Shown here: positions 53,539 to 62,097 of the stretch, one piece after another
Layout of the letters: each line of letters starts with the position of its first letter
Position numbering within the stretch: position 1 is the stretch's first letter
Assembly: GCF_902498785.1 (NCBI RefSeq)
Contig: NZ_LR701494.1
Location: 991,022-1,055,021, forward strand
Source: Sphingomonas sp. EC-HK361
GTDB taxonomy: Bacteria > Pseudomonadota > Alphaproteobacteria > Sphingomonadales > Sphingomonadaceae
Direction of reading: 5' to 3'
DNA length: 64,000 nucleotides
Made by a program: the position numbers and the translations under genes
Notes under the pieces: model-generated
The model's input: only the letters and a program-made list of their open reading frames with translations
Told to the model about the DNA's origin: nothing
Databases searched by the model: none

Positions 53539-53570
53539 GTTCGTGTCGAGCGAAGTCGAGACACCTCGCA
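53539..53570. repeat. Family 3 half-element
   Basis: CCGTTCGTGTCGAGCGAAGT followed by CGAGACACC is one arm of family 3, capable of a small TGTC...GACA hairpin, without the partner arm. It lies 9 bp after the TetR stop and could act as its 3' hairpin. Confidence 0.65.
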
Positions 53571-53632
53571 CGCCCGTTAGCCAAAACCTGGCCGCGATGG
53601 CATCGCGCCGGCCGGGCGCGCTGCTGGCTGTC

Positions 53633-53651
53633 GCTTTAGCGGCGCTAAAGC
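53633..53651. repeat. Perfect inverted repeat before obgE
   Basis: GCTTTAGC (53633-53640) and GCTAAAGC (53644-53651) flank a GGC loop, 15 bp upstream of the obgE ATG. It overlaps the expected ribosome-binding region and could affect translation or bind a regulator; no assignment is possible. Confidence 0.55.
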
Positions 53652-53666
53652 GCTAGGCAGCGCGCC

Positions 53667-54713
53667 ATGCACTTCCTAGACCAGGCAAAGATCTTCGCCC
53701 GTTCCGGCGCCGGTGGCCCCGGCGCGGTCAGTTTCCGGCGCGAAAAGTTCATCGAATATGGCGGCCCCGACGGCGGTAATGGCGGCAAGGGCGGCGATAT
53801 CGTGTTCGAAGCGGTCGCCGGGCTCAACACCCTCATCGACTTTCGTTACACCCAGCATTTCCGCGCGCCCCGCGGGCACGGCGGATCGGGCAGCAACCGC
53901 ACCGGCGGCGGCGGCGACGATCTCGTTATCAAGGTGCCGGTCGGCACGCAGGTCCTGTCCGAAGACAAGGACGAGGTCCTGCTCGACTTCACGAAGGTCG
54001 GCCAGCGCGAGGTCTTCCTGCGCGGCGGCGACGGCGGGCGCGGCAACGCCAGCTACAAGACGTCCACCAACCGCGCGCCCCGCCAGCAGGGCACCGGCTG
54101 GCCTCACGAAGAGGCGTGGGTGTGGCTGCGGCTGAAGCTGCTTGCCGACGCCGGCCTTGTCGGGCTGCCCAATGCGGGCAAATCGACCTTCATCAATGCG
54201 GTGACGAACGCGCAGGCCAAGGTCGGCGCATACGCGTTCACCACCACGCGCCCGCAATTGGGCGTCGTCCGCCACAAGGGCCGCGAGTTCGTGATCGCCG
54301 ACATTCCCGGCCTGATCGAGGGTGCGGCCGATGGCGCCGGCATCGGCGACCGCTTCCTCGGGCATATCGAGCGCTGCCGCGTATTGCTCCACCTCGTCGA
54401 TGCGAACGACGCGGATGTGGCGGAGAGCTACCGCATCGTCCGCGATGAACTCGAGGCCTATGGCGCGGGGCTCGCCGACAAGCCCCACGTCGTCGCGCTC
54501 AACAAGATCGACACGCTCGACGACGAGCTCATCGCCGCCCTGTCCGCCGAACTGGAAGACGCGAGCGGCACCGAGGTGCTGCCGATTTCCGGCGCAAGCG
54601 GCGTTGGTGCCGACTGGGCGCTCGACCGGCTGCTTGAAGCGATCCCCGATACCGCCGCCAGCGTGGAAGCCGACGACGACGGCGAGGACGCGATCGAATG
54701 GTCGCCGGTGTGA
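53667..54713 (+). CDS. obgE: GTPase Obg
   Basis: 348 residues. The glycine-rich Obg fold (about 1-158, with [14 protein letters not shown] and [15 protein letters not shown]) is followed by the G domain: G1 GLPNAGKST, switch with [10 protein letters not shown]3 [10 protein letters not shown]4 NKID. The C-terminal OCT domain is absent, as often in alphaproteobacteria. Essential ribosome-assembly/stress GTPase. Followed by proB 65 bp later. Confidence 0.96.
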   Translation: MHFLDQAKIFARSGAGGPGAVSFRREKFIEYGGPDGGNGGKGGDIVFEAVAGLNTLIDFRYTQHFRAPRGHGGSGSNRTGGGGDDLVIKVPVGTQVLSEDKDEVLLDFTKVGQREVFLRGGDGGRGNASYKTSTNRAPRQQGTGWPHEEAWVWLRLKLLADAGLVGLPNAGKSTFINAVTNAQAKVGAYAFTTTRPQLGVVRHKGREFVIADIPGLIEGAADGAGIGDRFLGHIERCRVLLHLVDANDADVAESYRIVRDELEAYGAGLADKPHVVALNKIDTLDDELIAALSAELEDASGTEVLPISGASGVGADWALDRLLEAIPDTAASVEADDDGEDAIEWSPV

Positions 54714-54778
54714 AAGTTTAAGGACATCCCCTTTTCCACGGATTGGCCCGGCAAGCCCTTCCCGCTAACGCTTACCGC

Positions 54779-55882
54779 ATGTCCCTCTTTCCGCCCGCCA
54801 CGACACCGCGTCTGATCGTCAAGATCGGGTCGGCGTTGCTCGTCGATCCGGACGGCGCGGTGCGGCGCGCGTGGCTTTCGGGGATCACGGCCGACCTCGC
54901 GGTGCGCATTCGCGAGGGCCAGCAGGTCGCCGTCGTCTCCTCGGGGGCGATCGCGCTCGGCGCGCGGCGGCTGGGGCTTGCCAAGGGCGGCCGTGCGAGC
55001 CTTGAGGATGCGCAGGCCGCCGCGGCGACCGGGCAGATCGCGCTCAGCCAGGTCTGGGCCGAGGTGCTCGGCGCCGAGGGGCTGACCGCCGCGCAGATGC
55101 TCGTCACGCTCGACGATCTGGAGGACCGGCGCCGCTACCTCAATGCGTCGGCGACGCTCGGGCGGCTGCTGCAACTCGGCGTCGTGCCGATCATCAACGA
55201 GAATGACAGCGTCGCGACCGCCGAAATCCGTTTCGGCGACAATGATCGCCTCGCCGCGCGGGTGGCGCAGGCGGCGGGGGCGCAGGGCGTGCTGCTGCTC
55301 TCCGACGTGGACGGCCTCTACGATCGCAATCCGGCGGAGCCCGGCGCGGTGCATGTCCCACGCGTCGAGGGCGTCGATGCGCGGATCGAGACGATGGCGG
55401 ATCGCGGCTCCGCATCGGGCATGGGGTCGGGCGGGATGGTGTCGAAGATCGCCGCCGCGCGGATCGCCAATGCGACTGGCGCGCATCTCGCCATCGCCAG
55501 CGGGCGCGTCGACCGGCCGCTATCCACCGACGCGCGACACACGCTGTTCGTGGCGGAAAAGACGGCGTCCGCGCGCAAGGCGTGGCTCGCGGGCGGGCTG
55601 ACCGCGCGCGGCACGGTCCACGTCGATGCGGGCGCGGCGAAGGCGCTGGCCGATGGCGCGAGCCTGCTGGCCGCCGGTGTGAAGCGGGTCGAGGGCGCCT
55701 TCGTGCGCGGCGATCTGGTGGCGATCACCGGCCCCGACGGCCCGATCGCGCGGGGCCTTGCGGAGTATGACGCGGAGGATGCCGCCCGGTTGCTGGGGCG
55801 GCGCAGCGAGGATCATGCCGCGATCCTCGGCTACGCACCGCGGGCAGCGCTGGTGCATCGCAGCCATATGGCGTTGCTGTGA
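54779..55882 (+). CDS. proB: Glutamate 5-kinase
   Basis: 367 residues. Amino-acid kinase domain with LIVKIGSALLV, VSSGAIALGARRLG, NENDSVATAEIRFGDNDRLAA and GSGGMVSKIAAA, then a C-terminal PUA domain (about 275 on) typical of ProB. Makes glutamyl 5-phosphate for proline. ATG 54779 is preferred over one 12 codons upstream because the family N-terminus begins near here. Ends 17 bp before a family 2 repeat. Confidence 0.95.
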   Translation: MSLFPPATTPRLIVKIGSALLVDPDGAVRRAWLSGITADLAVRIREGQQVAVVSSGAIALGARRLGLAKGGRASLEDAQAAAATGQIALSQVWAEVLGAEGLTAAQMLVTLDDLEDRRRYLNASATLGRLLQLGVVPIINENDSVATAEIRFGDNDRLAARVAQAAGAQGVLLLSDVDGLYDRNPAEPGAVHVPRVEGVDARIETMADRGSASGMGSGGMVSKIAAARIANATGAHLAIASGRVDRPLSTDARHTLFVAEKTASARKAWLAGGLTARGTVHVDAGAAKALADGASLLAAGVKRVEGAFVRGDLVAITGPDGPIARGLAEYDAEDAARLLGRRSEDHAAILGYAPRAALVHRSHMALL

Positions 55883-55899
55883 AAGCGTCCGCGCGCGAG

Positions 55900-55956
55900 A
55901 TGTGTCCCCGCGGAGGCGGGGACCCAGTCTGGGCTCCCGCCTTCGCGGGAGCACAT
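55900..55956. repeat. Family 2 palindromic repeat
   Basis: 57 bp; ends ATGTGTCC / GAGCACAT, arms CCCCGCGGAGGCGGGG and CTCCCGCCTTCGCGGGAG; the left arm has one change from the family. It is between proB and the CerR-like gene, 14 bp before the latter's ATG. Confidence 0.92.
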
Positions 55957-55970
55957 CCGAGGACGCCGCA

Positions 55971-56870
55971 ATGATCCTCGCCATCACCGGCGGCACCGGA
56001 TTCGTCGGAGGCCACACGATCCGCCGCGCCCTGGAGGCAGGATACCATGTCCGCGCCCTCACCCGGCGGCCGCAACCGGTGCGAGAGGGCGTCTCCTGGG
56101 TCGCTGGCGGCCTGTCGGACAGCACAGCGCTGGCCGACCTCATGCGCGGCGCCGACGCGGTGCTGCACATCGCCGGCGTCGTGAACGCGTCCGACCGCGC
56201 CGGCTTCGCCGCGGGCAATATCGACGGCACGGCTAGCGTTCTCGCAGCCGCCAGCGACGCGAATGTTGCGCGCTTCGTCCATGTCTCGTCACTGGCAGCG
56301 CGCGAGCCGGCGCTTTCCACCTATGGCTGGTCGAAGGCCGAAGCGGAACATCACGTCCAGGCCTCCGATCGAGAGTGGACGATCGTGCGCCCACCCGGAG
56401 TCTATGGCCCCGGCGACATGGAAATGCGCGACCTGTTCCGCGTGGCGAAGCTCGGCATCGCGCTGCTCCCCCCACCGGGCCGTATCTCGCTGATCGCGGT
56501 CGACGACCTTGCCCGCCTCCTCGTGGCGCTGGCCGAGATCAACGGTCCATGTGCGATTATCGAGGCGGATGACGGCGCCCCCCTCACGCATGAGCAGATG
56601 GCGCGCGCAATCGGGCGCGCAGTCGGCCAACCCCGCATCCTCCCGCTCCACCTGCCGAGAGCGCTCTTGTCGCTGGGCGCCCGTATCGATGGCGCCATGC
56701 GCGGCAAAAAGGCCAAGCTCACCCCGGACCGGGTCGGCTATCTCGCCCATGCCGACTGGACCGCCGACCCCGTCCGTCGCCCGCCGCCCGACCTGTGGAC
56801 ACCGGCGATCCCGCTGGCAGACGGCTTTGCCGAGACCGCGCGGTGGTATCGTGCCCAAGGCCTGCTATAG
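55971..56870 (+). CDS. NAD(P)-dependent epimerase/dehydratase, probable ceramide-pathway reductase CerR
   Basis: 299 residues of the extended SDR fold. Dinucleotide motif GGTGFVGGH near residue 7, HIAGVVNASDRAGFAAGNIDGT, catalytic Ser in VHVSSLAARE and Tyr-x-x-x-Lys in YGWSKAEAEH, and VRPPGVYGPGD. Directly upstream of the acyl carrier protein and spt genes, the same set as Caulobacter, where the NAD-epimerase-like CerR reduces the 3-keto group during ceramide synthesis. The assignment to that role rests on gene order (inference). ATG 55971 is used; the upstream in-frame part is repeat and proB. Confidence 0.82.
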   Translation: MILAITGGTGFVGGHTIRRALEAGYHVRALTRRPQPVREGVSWVAGGLSDSTALADLMRGADAVLHIAGVVNASDRAGFAAGNIDGTASVLAAASDANVARFVHVSSLAAREPALSTYGWSKAEAEHHVQASDREWTIVRPPGVYGPGDMEMRDLFRVAKLGIALLPPPGRISLIAVDDLARLLVALAEINGPCAIIEADDGAPLTHEQMARAIGRAVGQPRILPLHLPRALLSLGARIDGAMRGKKAKLTPDRVGYLAHADWTADPVRRPPPDLWTPAIPLADGFAETARWYRAQGLL

Positions 56871-56932
56871 CCCGGTCGAAATCGCGCCGCATTTCGCTGC
56901 GAGAGCCGACGCCTACAAGCCAAGGGACCGAC

Positions 56933-57175
56933 ATGACCGACCGCGCGCAGATCCTCGACATCGTCAAGGCGCAGATCGAGCCGTTCAACAAGAAGGGCGT
57001 CGCACTGACCGAAGCGACGACGTTTCAGGGCGATCTCGAATGGGATTCGCTGACCGTCATGGATTTCGTCGCCGCGATCGAGGATGAGTTCGACATCATC
57101 ATCACGATGAACATGCAGGCCGAGATCGAGACGGTCGGCCAGCTGGCCGATGCCGTCGCGAAGCTGAAGAACTGA
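56933..57175 (+). CDS. Acyl carrier protein dedicated to sphingolipid synthesis (AcpR-like)
   Basis: 80 residues. The phosphopantetheine site is the Asp-Ser-Leu in EWDSLTVMDF (Ser39), followed by the acidic recognition helix FVAAIEDEFDI. It starts with MTDRAQILDIVKAQIEPFNKK, different from housekeeping AcpP. Placed 62 bp after the cerR-like gene and 95 bp before spt, it probably delivers the acyl chain to serine palmitoyltransferase, as AcpR does in Caulobacter (inference from order). Confidence 0.88.
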   Translation: MTDRAQILDIVKAQIEPFNKKGVALTEATTFQGDLEWDSLTVMDFVAAIEDEFDIIITMNMQAEIETVGQLADAVAKLKN

Positions 57176-57184
57176 TCCCCCCAC

Positions 57185-57255
57185 TCCGTTCGTGCTGAGC
57201 GAAGTCGAAGCACCTTTGGCTCAGGCCCTTCGACTTCGCTCAGGGCAAACGGAGG
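57185..57255. repeat. Family 3 palindromic repeat
   Basis: CTCCGTTCGTGCTGAGCGAA then GTCGAAGCAC form the left arm and GCCCTTCGACTTCGCTCAGG then GCAAACGGAG the right arm, separated by about 11 bases. It fills most of the 95-bp space between the ACP gene and spt, giving a strong stem between co-oriented pathway genes. Confidence 0.9.
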
Positions 57256-57270
57256 GATAGAGGAATACCG

Positions 57271-58533
57271 ATGACCGAAGCCGCCGCCTCCGCCCACGCA
57301 CTCCCCGAAACCCCCGACACGGTCGCCCCCGAACGCGACCTGCTCTCGAAGTTCGACGCGCTCATCGCCGAACGCCAGGCCCTCGTCGACAGCGGCGTGC
57401 GCGATCCGTTCGCGATCGTCATGGACGCGGTGAAATCGCCTACGCTCGCGGTGATCAAGGGCAAGGAGACGATCCTCCTCGGCACCTACAATTACATGGG
57501 CATGACCTTCGATCCCGACGTCATCGCCGCGGGCAAGGCCGCGCTCGACCAGTTCGGGTCGGGCACCAACGGCAGCCGGATGCTCAACGGCACCTTCCGC
57601 GATCACGTTGAGGCGGAAGAAGCACTCCGCGAGTTCTATGGCACGACCGGCGCGATCGTGTTCTCGACCGGCTATCAGGCGAACCTCGGCATCATTTCCG
57701 CGATCGCCGGCAAGGGCGAATACATCATCCTCGACGCCGACAGCCACGCGTCGATCTATGACGGCTGCGCGATGGGCAATGCAGAGGTCGTCCGTTTCCG
57801 TCACAATTCGGTCGAGGATCTCGACAAGCGCCTCTCGCGCCTCCCCGCCGACCCCGGCAAGCTCGTGGTGCTGGAGGGGGTCTATTCGATGCTCGGCGAT
57901 ATCGCGCCGCTGAAGGACATGGTCGCCGTCGCGAAGAAGCACGGCTGCATGGTCTTGGTCGACGAAGCGCATTCCATGGGCTTTTTCGGCGAGCATGGCC
58001 GCGGCGTGTATGAGGAAATGGGCCTCACCGACGATGTCGATTTCGTCGTCGGCACCTTCTCCAAATCGGTCGGCACCGTCGGCGGCTTCTGCGTGTCGAA
58101 CCACCCGAAGTTCGAGGTCATGCGGATGGTCTGCCGCCCGTACATCTTCACCGCCAGCCTGCCCCCTTCCGTCGTCGCCACCGCCGCGACCTCGATCCGC
58201 AAGCTGATGACCGCGCACGAAAAGCGCGCGCGTCTTTGGGAAAGCTCGCGCCGCCTCCATGCGGGGCTGACCGCGATGGGATTCAGACTCGGCACCGAAA
58301 CGTGCCAGTCGGCGATCATCGCGGTGCTGCTCGACGATCAGGAGAAGGCCGTCGCCATGTGGCAGGCGCTGCTCGAGGCGGGCCTCTACGTCAACGTCGC
58401 TCGCCCCCCCGCGACGCCGGCGGGGATGTTCCTGCTGCGCTGCTCGGTCTGCGCGGAGCATACGCCGGAACAGGTGGAAGCGATCCTCGGCATGTTCGAG
58501 GCAGCGGGCAAGGCGACCGGCACGATCGGTTAA
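57271..58533 (+). CDS. spt: Serine palmitoyltransferase
   Basis: 420 residues, the same length as the soluble Sphingomonas paucimobilis enzyme. Condenses serine with an acyl thioester to 3-ketosphinganine, the first committed sphingolipid step. PLP Lys265 in GTFSKSVGTVGG, His159 in DADSHAS, Asp231 and His234 in VDEAHSMG agree with the known numbering. No membrane segment, so it is the bacterial homodimeric form. The stop codon touches a family 1 repeat. Confidence 0.96.
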   Translation: MTEAAASAHALPETPDTVAPERDLLSKFDALIAERQALVDSGVRDPFAIVMDAVKSPTLAVIKGKETILLGTYNYMGMTFDPDVIAAGKAALDQFGSGTNGSRMLNGTFRDHVEAEEALREFYGTTGAIVFSTGYQANLGIISAIAGKGEYIILDADSHASIYDGCAMGNAEVVRFRHNSVEDLDKRLSRLPADPGKLVVLEGVYSMLGDIAPLKDMVAVAKKHGCMVLVDEAHSMGFFGEHGRGVYEEMGLTDDVDFVVGTFSKSVGTVGGFCVSNHPKFEVMRMVCRPYIFTASLPPSVVATAATSIRKLMTAHEKRARLWESSRRLHAGLTAMGFRLGTETCQSAIIAVLLDDQEKAVAMWQALLEAGLYVNVARPPATPAGMFLLRCSVCAEHTPEQVEAILGMFEAAGKATGTIG

Positions 58534-58649
58534 TCCTCCCTACAAGGGGAGGGGAACCAGCGGAGCTGGTGGAGGGGTGTCCCGCTATCGAAAGGGCGAT
58601 ACCCCTCCGTCATCGCTACGCGCTGCCACCTCCCCTTCCAGGGGAGGAT
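58533..58649. repeat. Family 1 palindromic repeat, copy C
   Basis: 117 bp; left end ATCCTCCCTACAAGGGGAGG (one base shorter arm than other copies), right end TCCCCTTCCAGGGGAGGAT, inner arms GGAGGGGTGTC / GATACCCCTCC. The first base is the last base of the spt stop codon. Confidence 0.92.
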
Positions 58650-58716
58650 ATGGTTCGCCCCCCTCCCGTCCCGCGCTTCTTTCCACTCGGCGCATCATCG
58701 GCTACGCTCGTGCGCG

Positions 58717-60663
58717 GTGGATGAGGTGGCGGTCCTGACGCCCCGGGGGGGGCTGCGCGCGCAGTGGCGCACGATCACGCTCGTGGTGATGGCCGCGCTT
58801 GGCGTTGCGGTCGTCGTCGCGCTCGTCTTCACGCTCGGCATGGCGAACAGCCAGCGCGACCGCGCGCTTCGCCTGCAAAGCCACAGCTACGACGTGATGA
58901 TCCTCGCCAAGACGCTTGCCGGGACGATCGGCCGGTCGGAGGCGTCACTCGGCCGCTACGTCATCTCGGGCGACAAGGCGCAGGGTCAGCTCTATTTCGA
59001 CGACTGGCGCCTCGCCGCGGACCAGCTTTCCCGGCTCGACGAGATCACCGGCGACAGCGGTGAGCAGCAGCACCGCATCGATCGCCTGCGCGACGCCTAT
59101 TACGCGCGCGGCGGCGAGCTCTCGCTCATCGCGCTCAGCACCAATTACGGCAAGAACGATCAGGCGCTCTCGCGCTATTACCAGGCGCGGAAGGCCCCGT
59201 CGCTCGCCGCGATCAACACCACGCTCGACCAGATCATCAACCGCGAGCGCGTCCTGCTCGACCAGCGGACCGCACAGGCGCTCGCGACGGTCGAATGGTC
59301 GGGCAAGGCGGCGAGCGTCCTGTCGGTGTTCGGCATGCTCATCGTCGTCGGAGCGATCGCGCTCGGCTGGCTGACGGTGCGTGCGCAGACCGAGCGCGCG
59401 GTCGCCCGCGCTGACGCCGACGCGGCACGGCTGCGGGCCGAGGGACTTGCCTTCGCGGTGGCCGAGGCGACGGAGGAGCTGCGCGCCCAGGAAGCGCGAT
59501 TGCGGCAGGTGCAGAAGATGGAGGCGGTCGGCCAGCTTACCGGCGGCATCGCACATGATTTCAACAACATGCTCGCGGTTGTTCTTGGCGGACTGGAGCT
59601 TGCCAAGCGCAGCCTGCGCACCCGCAATACCGCCGCCGAACGCCACATCGACAGCGCGATGGAAGGCGCGGCGCGCGCAACCGCGCTGACCCGGCAGCTG
59701 CTCGCCTTCGCGCGCGAGGAGGCGATCAATCCCGAACCGATCGACGCGGGCGGACTGCTGTCGGGCATGTCCGACCTGCTCGACCGGACGCTGGGCGATG
59801 CGATCACCGTCAAGGTGATCGACGCGAGCGAGGGCTGGCTCGTCCGGGCCGATCGGGTTCAGCTGGAAAATGCGATCCTCAACCTCGCGGTCAACGCGCG
59901 CGATGCGATGAACGGGCGCGGGCAGATGACGATCACCGCGAGCGCGCATGTCCTGGCCACAGGCGAACGCACCGATTGTCCGCCCGGCGACTATCTGACG
60001 ATCGCCGTGACCGATACCGGCGCCGGGATGACGCCGGACGTTGCAGAGCGCGTGTTCGAGCCGTTCTTCACCACCAAACCGGTCGGCAAGGGCACCGGCC
60101 TCGGCCTCAGCCAGATCTTCGGCTTCGTCCGTCAGCTCGGCGGCGCGATCGCGGTCGATACCGCGCCCGGCAAGGGCACGACGGTCGCGCTGCTGCTGCC
60201 GCGCGACACGAGCGCCGCCCCGGCGAAGCCTGCAACACAGCTCGCCGAGCCCATCCCGGCCGAGCTCTCGCCGCTCGATATCCTCGTCGTCGAGGACGAT
60301 CCGCGCGTGTTGCGCGCGACGATGGGAGCGCTCGAGGAACTGGGCCACAACGCCGTCGCCTGCCCCGATCCGCTCGCCGCGCCGGCCGTGCTGGCGAGCC
60401 AGGCATCGATCGATCTCATCATCACCGACGTGCTGATGCCCGGCAAGACGGGTCCGGAGATGATCGCCGAGATCGATGCGCGCCACCGCGGGATCGCGGT
60501 CCTATTCGTCACCGGATTTGCCGGCGAAGCGGGCGAGGCCGGGCTGTTCGGCGGTCACCATGTGCTCCGCAAGCCGTTCACGATCGCCGCACTGGAACGC
60601 GCGATCGACCAGGCAATGGCCGACGCGCGCGCCGCCGGCCCGCACAGCCTGGCGGCGGAGTAA
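58717..60663 (+). CDS. Hybrid sensor histidine kinase with C-terminal receiver
   Basis: 648 residues. Two membrane helices (about 19-41 and 198-220) enclose a periplasmic CHASE3-like helical sensor. A coiled-coil linker is followed by the phospho-acceptor His280 in GGIAHDFNNMLAVVLGG, an NtrB-like H-box, then the ATPase domain (NLAVNARDAM, DTGAGMTPDV, FFTTKPVGKGTGLGL). The C-terminal receiver has VVEDDPRV, Asp in IITDVLMPGK and Lys in LRKPFT. Starts with GTG 58717. No output regulator is adjacent. The stop abuts a family 1 repeat. Confidence 0.9.
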   Translation: MDEVAVLTPRGGLRAQWRTITLVVMAALGVAVVVALVFTLGMANSQRDRALRLQSHSYDVMILAKTLAGTIGRSEASLGRYVISGDKAQGQLYFDDWRLAADQLSRLDEITGDSGEQQHRIDRLRDAYYARGGELSLIALSTNYGKNDQALSRYYQARKAPSLAAINTTLDQIINRERVLLDQRTAQALATVEWSGKAASVLSVFGMLIVVGAIALGWLTVRAQTERAVARADADAARLRAEGLAFAVAEATEELRAQEARLRQVQKMEAVGQLTGGIAHDFNNMLAVVLGGLELAKRSLRTRNTAAERHIDSAMEGAARATALTRQLLAFAREEAINPEPIDAGGLLSGMSDLLDRTLGDAITVKVIDASEGWLVRADRVQLENAILNLAVNARDAMNGRGQMTITASAHVLATGERTDCPPGDYLTIAVTDTGAGMTPDVAERVFEPFFTTKPVGKGTGLGLSQIFGFVRQLGGAIAVDTAPGKGTTVALLLPRDTSAAPAKPATQLAEPIPAELSPLDILVVEDDPRVLRATMGALEELGHNAVACPDPLAAPAVLASQASIDLIITDVLMPGKTGPEMIAEIDARHRGIAVLFVTGFAGEAGEAGLFGGHHVLRKPFTIAALERAIDQAMADARAAGPHSLAAE

Positions 60664-60781
60664 TTCCTCCCCTTCAAGGGGAGGTGGCAGCGCGCAGCGC
60701 TGACGGAGGGGTATCGCCCCATCGATAGCGGAACACCCCTCCACCAGCTTCGCTGGTCCCCCTCCCCTTGCAGGGGAGGAT
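60664..60781. repeat. Family 1 palindromic repeat, copy D
   Basis: 118 bp starting one base after the kinase stop codon. Left end TTCCTCCCCTTCAAGGGGAG, right end CCCCTTGCAGGGGAGGATT; inner GGAGGGGTATC / AACACCCCTCC. 116 bp remain before lptF, with no gene. Confidence 0.92.
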
Positions 60782-60897
60782 TTCTGTCAGCGCCCGCAAA
60801 GCCTCGCGGCGGAATGAGCTGCGCACAAAAAGGCTGACGCGCGCGCCGCGCCCGCCTATATCCCCCGCTCAAGCAGCGGAGCCGTAGCGCCACCTTC

Positions 60898-62097
60898 ATG
60901 AAATCGATCGACCGCTACATGGCCCGGCTGATCGCGTTGCCGCTGTTCGCGACGCTGACGATCGCCGCGATGCTGCTCATCCTCGACCGCATCCAGAAGC
61001 TGTTCGATTTCGTCGCCACCGAGGGCGGCCCGGTCAGCGTAGTGTGGAAGATGCTGGCCAACCTGCTACCCGAATATCTCGGTCTCGGCATTCCGATCGG
61101 GCTGATGCTCGGCGTGCTTCTCGCCTTCCGCCGGCTCGCGACCTCGTCGGAGCTCGACGTCATGCGCGGCGTTGGCATGAGCTATGGTCGGCTGCTGCGC
61201 GTGCCTTACATGTATGCGATCGGCCTCGCCGTCCTGAACCTCGCGATCGTCAGCTATGTCCAGCCCAAGGCGCGCTACGCCTATGAACAGCTGCGGTTCG
61301 AGCTGCGCACCGGCGCGCTCGGTGCTTCGATCAAGGTGGGGGAGTTCACCCATCTCGGCGACCGGATGACGCTCCGGATCGAGGAAAGCCGCGACAAGGG
61401 CAGCAAGCTCAGCGGCATCTTCGTCAACGCGAAGACCCCCAAGGGCGACTGGATCGGCGTGACGGCGGAGCGCGGGCAGTTCCTGGCGACCGACGACCCG
61501 AACGTCATCATCTTCCGCCTGACCAACGGCACGCTGATCCACAACCGTGCCGATTTCAAGGTGCCGCGCGTGCTGACCTTCAGCAGCCACGATCTGCCGA
61601 TCGATCTGCCCAAGTTCGAAAGCTTCCGCCAGCGCGGCGGGCGCAATCTGGAGCTGACCCTGCCCGAACTGGCGAAGACCGGGCATGACGGCGCGACCAA
61701 GCAGCTGCGCGACAGCAGCCGCTCCGAATTCCATTTCCGCCTGGCGGAGGTCGCATCGATGTTCCTGCTGCCGTTGCTCGCGGTCGCGCTGGGCGTGCCG
61801 CCGAAACGATCATCCTCGGCGCTCGGCGTGTTCATCTCGATCGTGATGATCGTCACCTACCACAAGGTGAACCAGTATGGCGCGTCGATCGGGGAGCTCG
61901 GCCGGATCGACCCGATCATCGCGCTATGGGCGCCGTTCTGCGTCTTCGCCGCGCTGGTGCTGTGGATGTATTACACCATCGCCTATGTCCCCGGCGGACA
62001 GCCGATCGCCGCGCTGGAGCGCTGGGCGGGCAAGGCTTGGAAGGGCTTTGCACGCCACGTTCTGCGTCGTCGTCGCCGCGAATTGGCGACCGTCTGA
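60898..62097 (+). CDS. lptF: LPS export ABC permease LptF
   Basis: 399 residues, YjgP/YjgQ family. MKSIDRYMARLIALPLFATL opens the first of six helices; the periplasmic beta-jellyroll domain (about 130-270) lies between helices 3 and 4, and the C-terminal half has LPLLAVALGVPP. LptF and LptG form the membrane part of LptB2FG, which extracts lipopolysaccharide (or an analogous lipid) for transport to the outer membrane. It overlaps lptG by one base (TGATG). Confidence 0.9.
   Translation: MKSIDRYMARLIALPLFATLTIAAMLLILDRIQKLFDFVATEGGPVSVVWKMLANLLPEYLGLGIPIGLMLGVLLAFRRLATSSELDVMRGVGMSYGRLLRVPYMYAIGLAVLNLAIVSYVQPKARYAYEQLRFELRTGALGASIKVGEFTHLGDRMTLRIEESRDKGSKLSGIFVNAKTPKGDWIGVTAERGQFLATDDPNVIIFRLTNGTLIHNRADFKVPRVLTFSSHDLPIDLPKFESFRQRGGRNLELTLPELAKTGHDGATKQLRDSSRSEFHFRLAEVASMFLLPLLAVALGVPPKRSSSALGVFISIVMIVTYHKVNQYGASIGELGRIDPIIALWAPFCVFAALVLWMYYTIAYVPGGQPIAALERWAGKAWKGFARHVLRRRRRELATV

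Noticed and set aside
53531-53666. Possible regulatory RNA between the TetR gene and obgE
   Set aside because: Only a half family 3 repeat and a short inverted repeat are visible; nothing supports an RNA gene or riboswitch.
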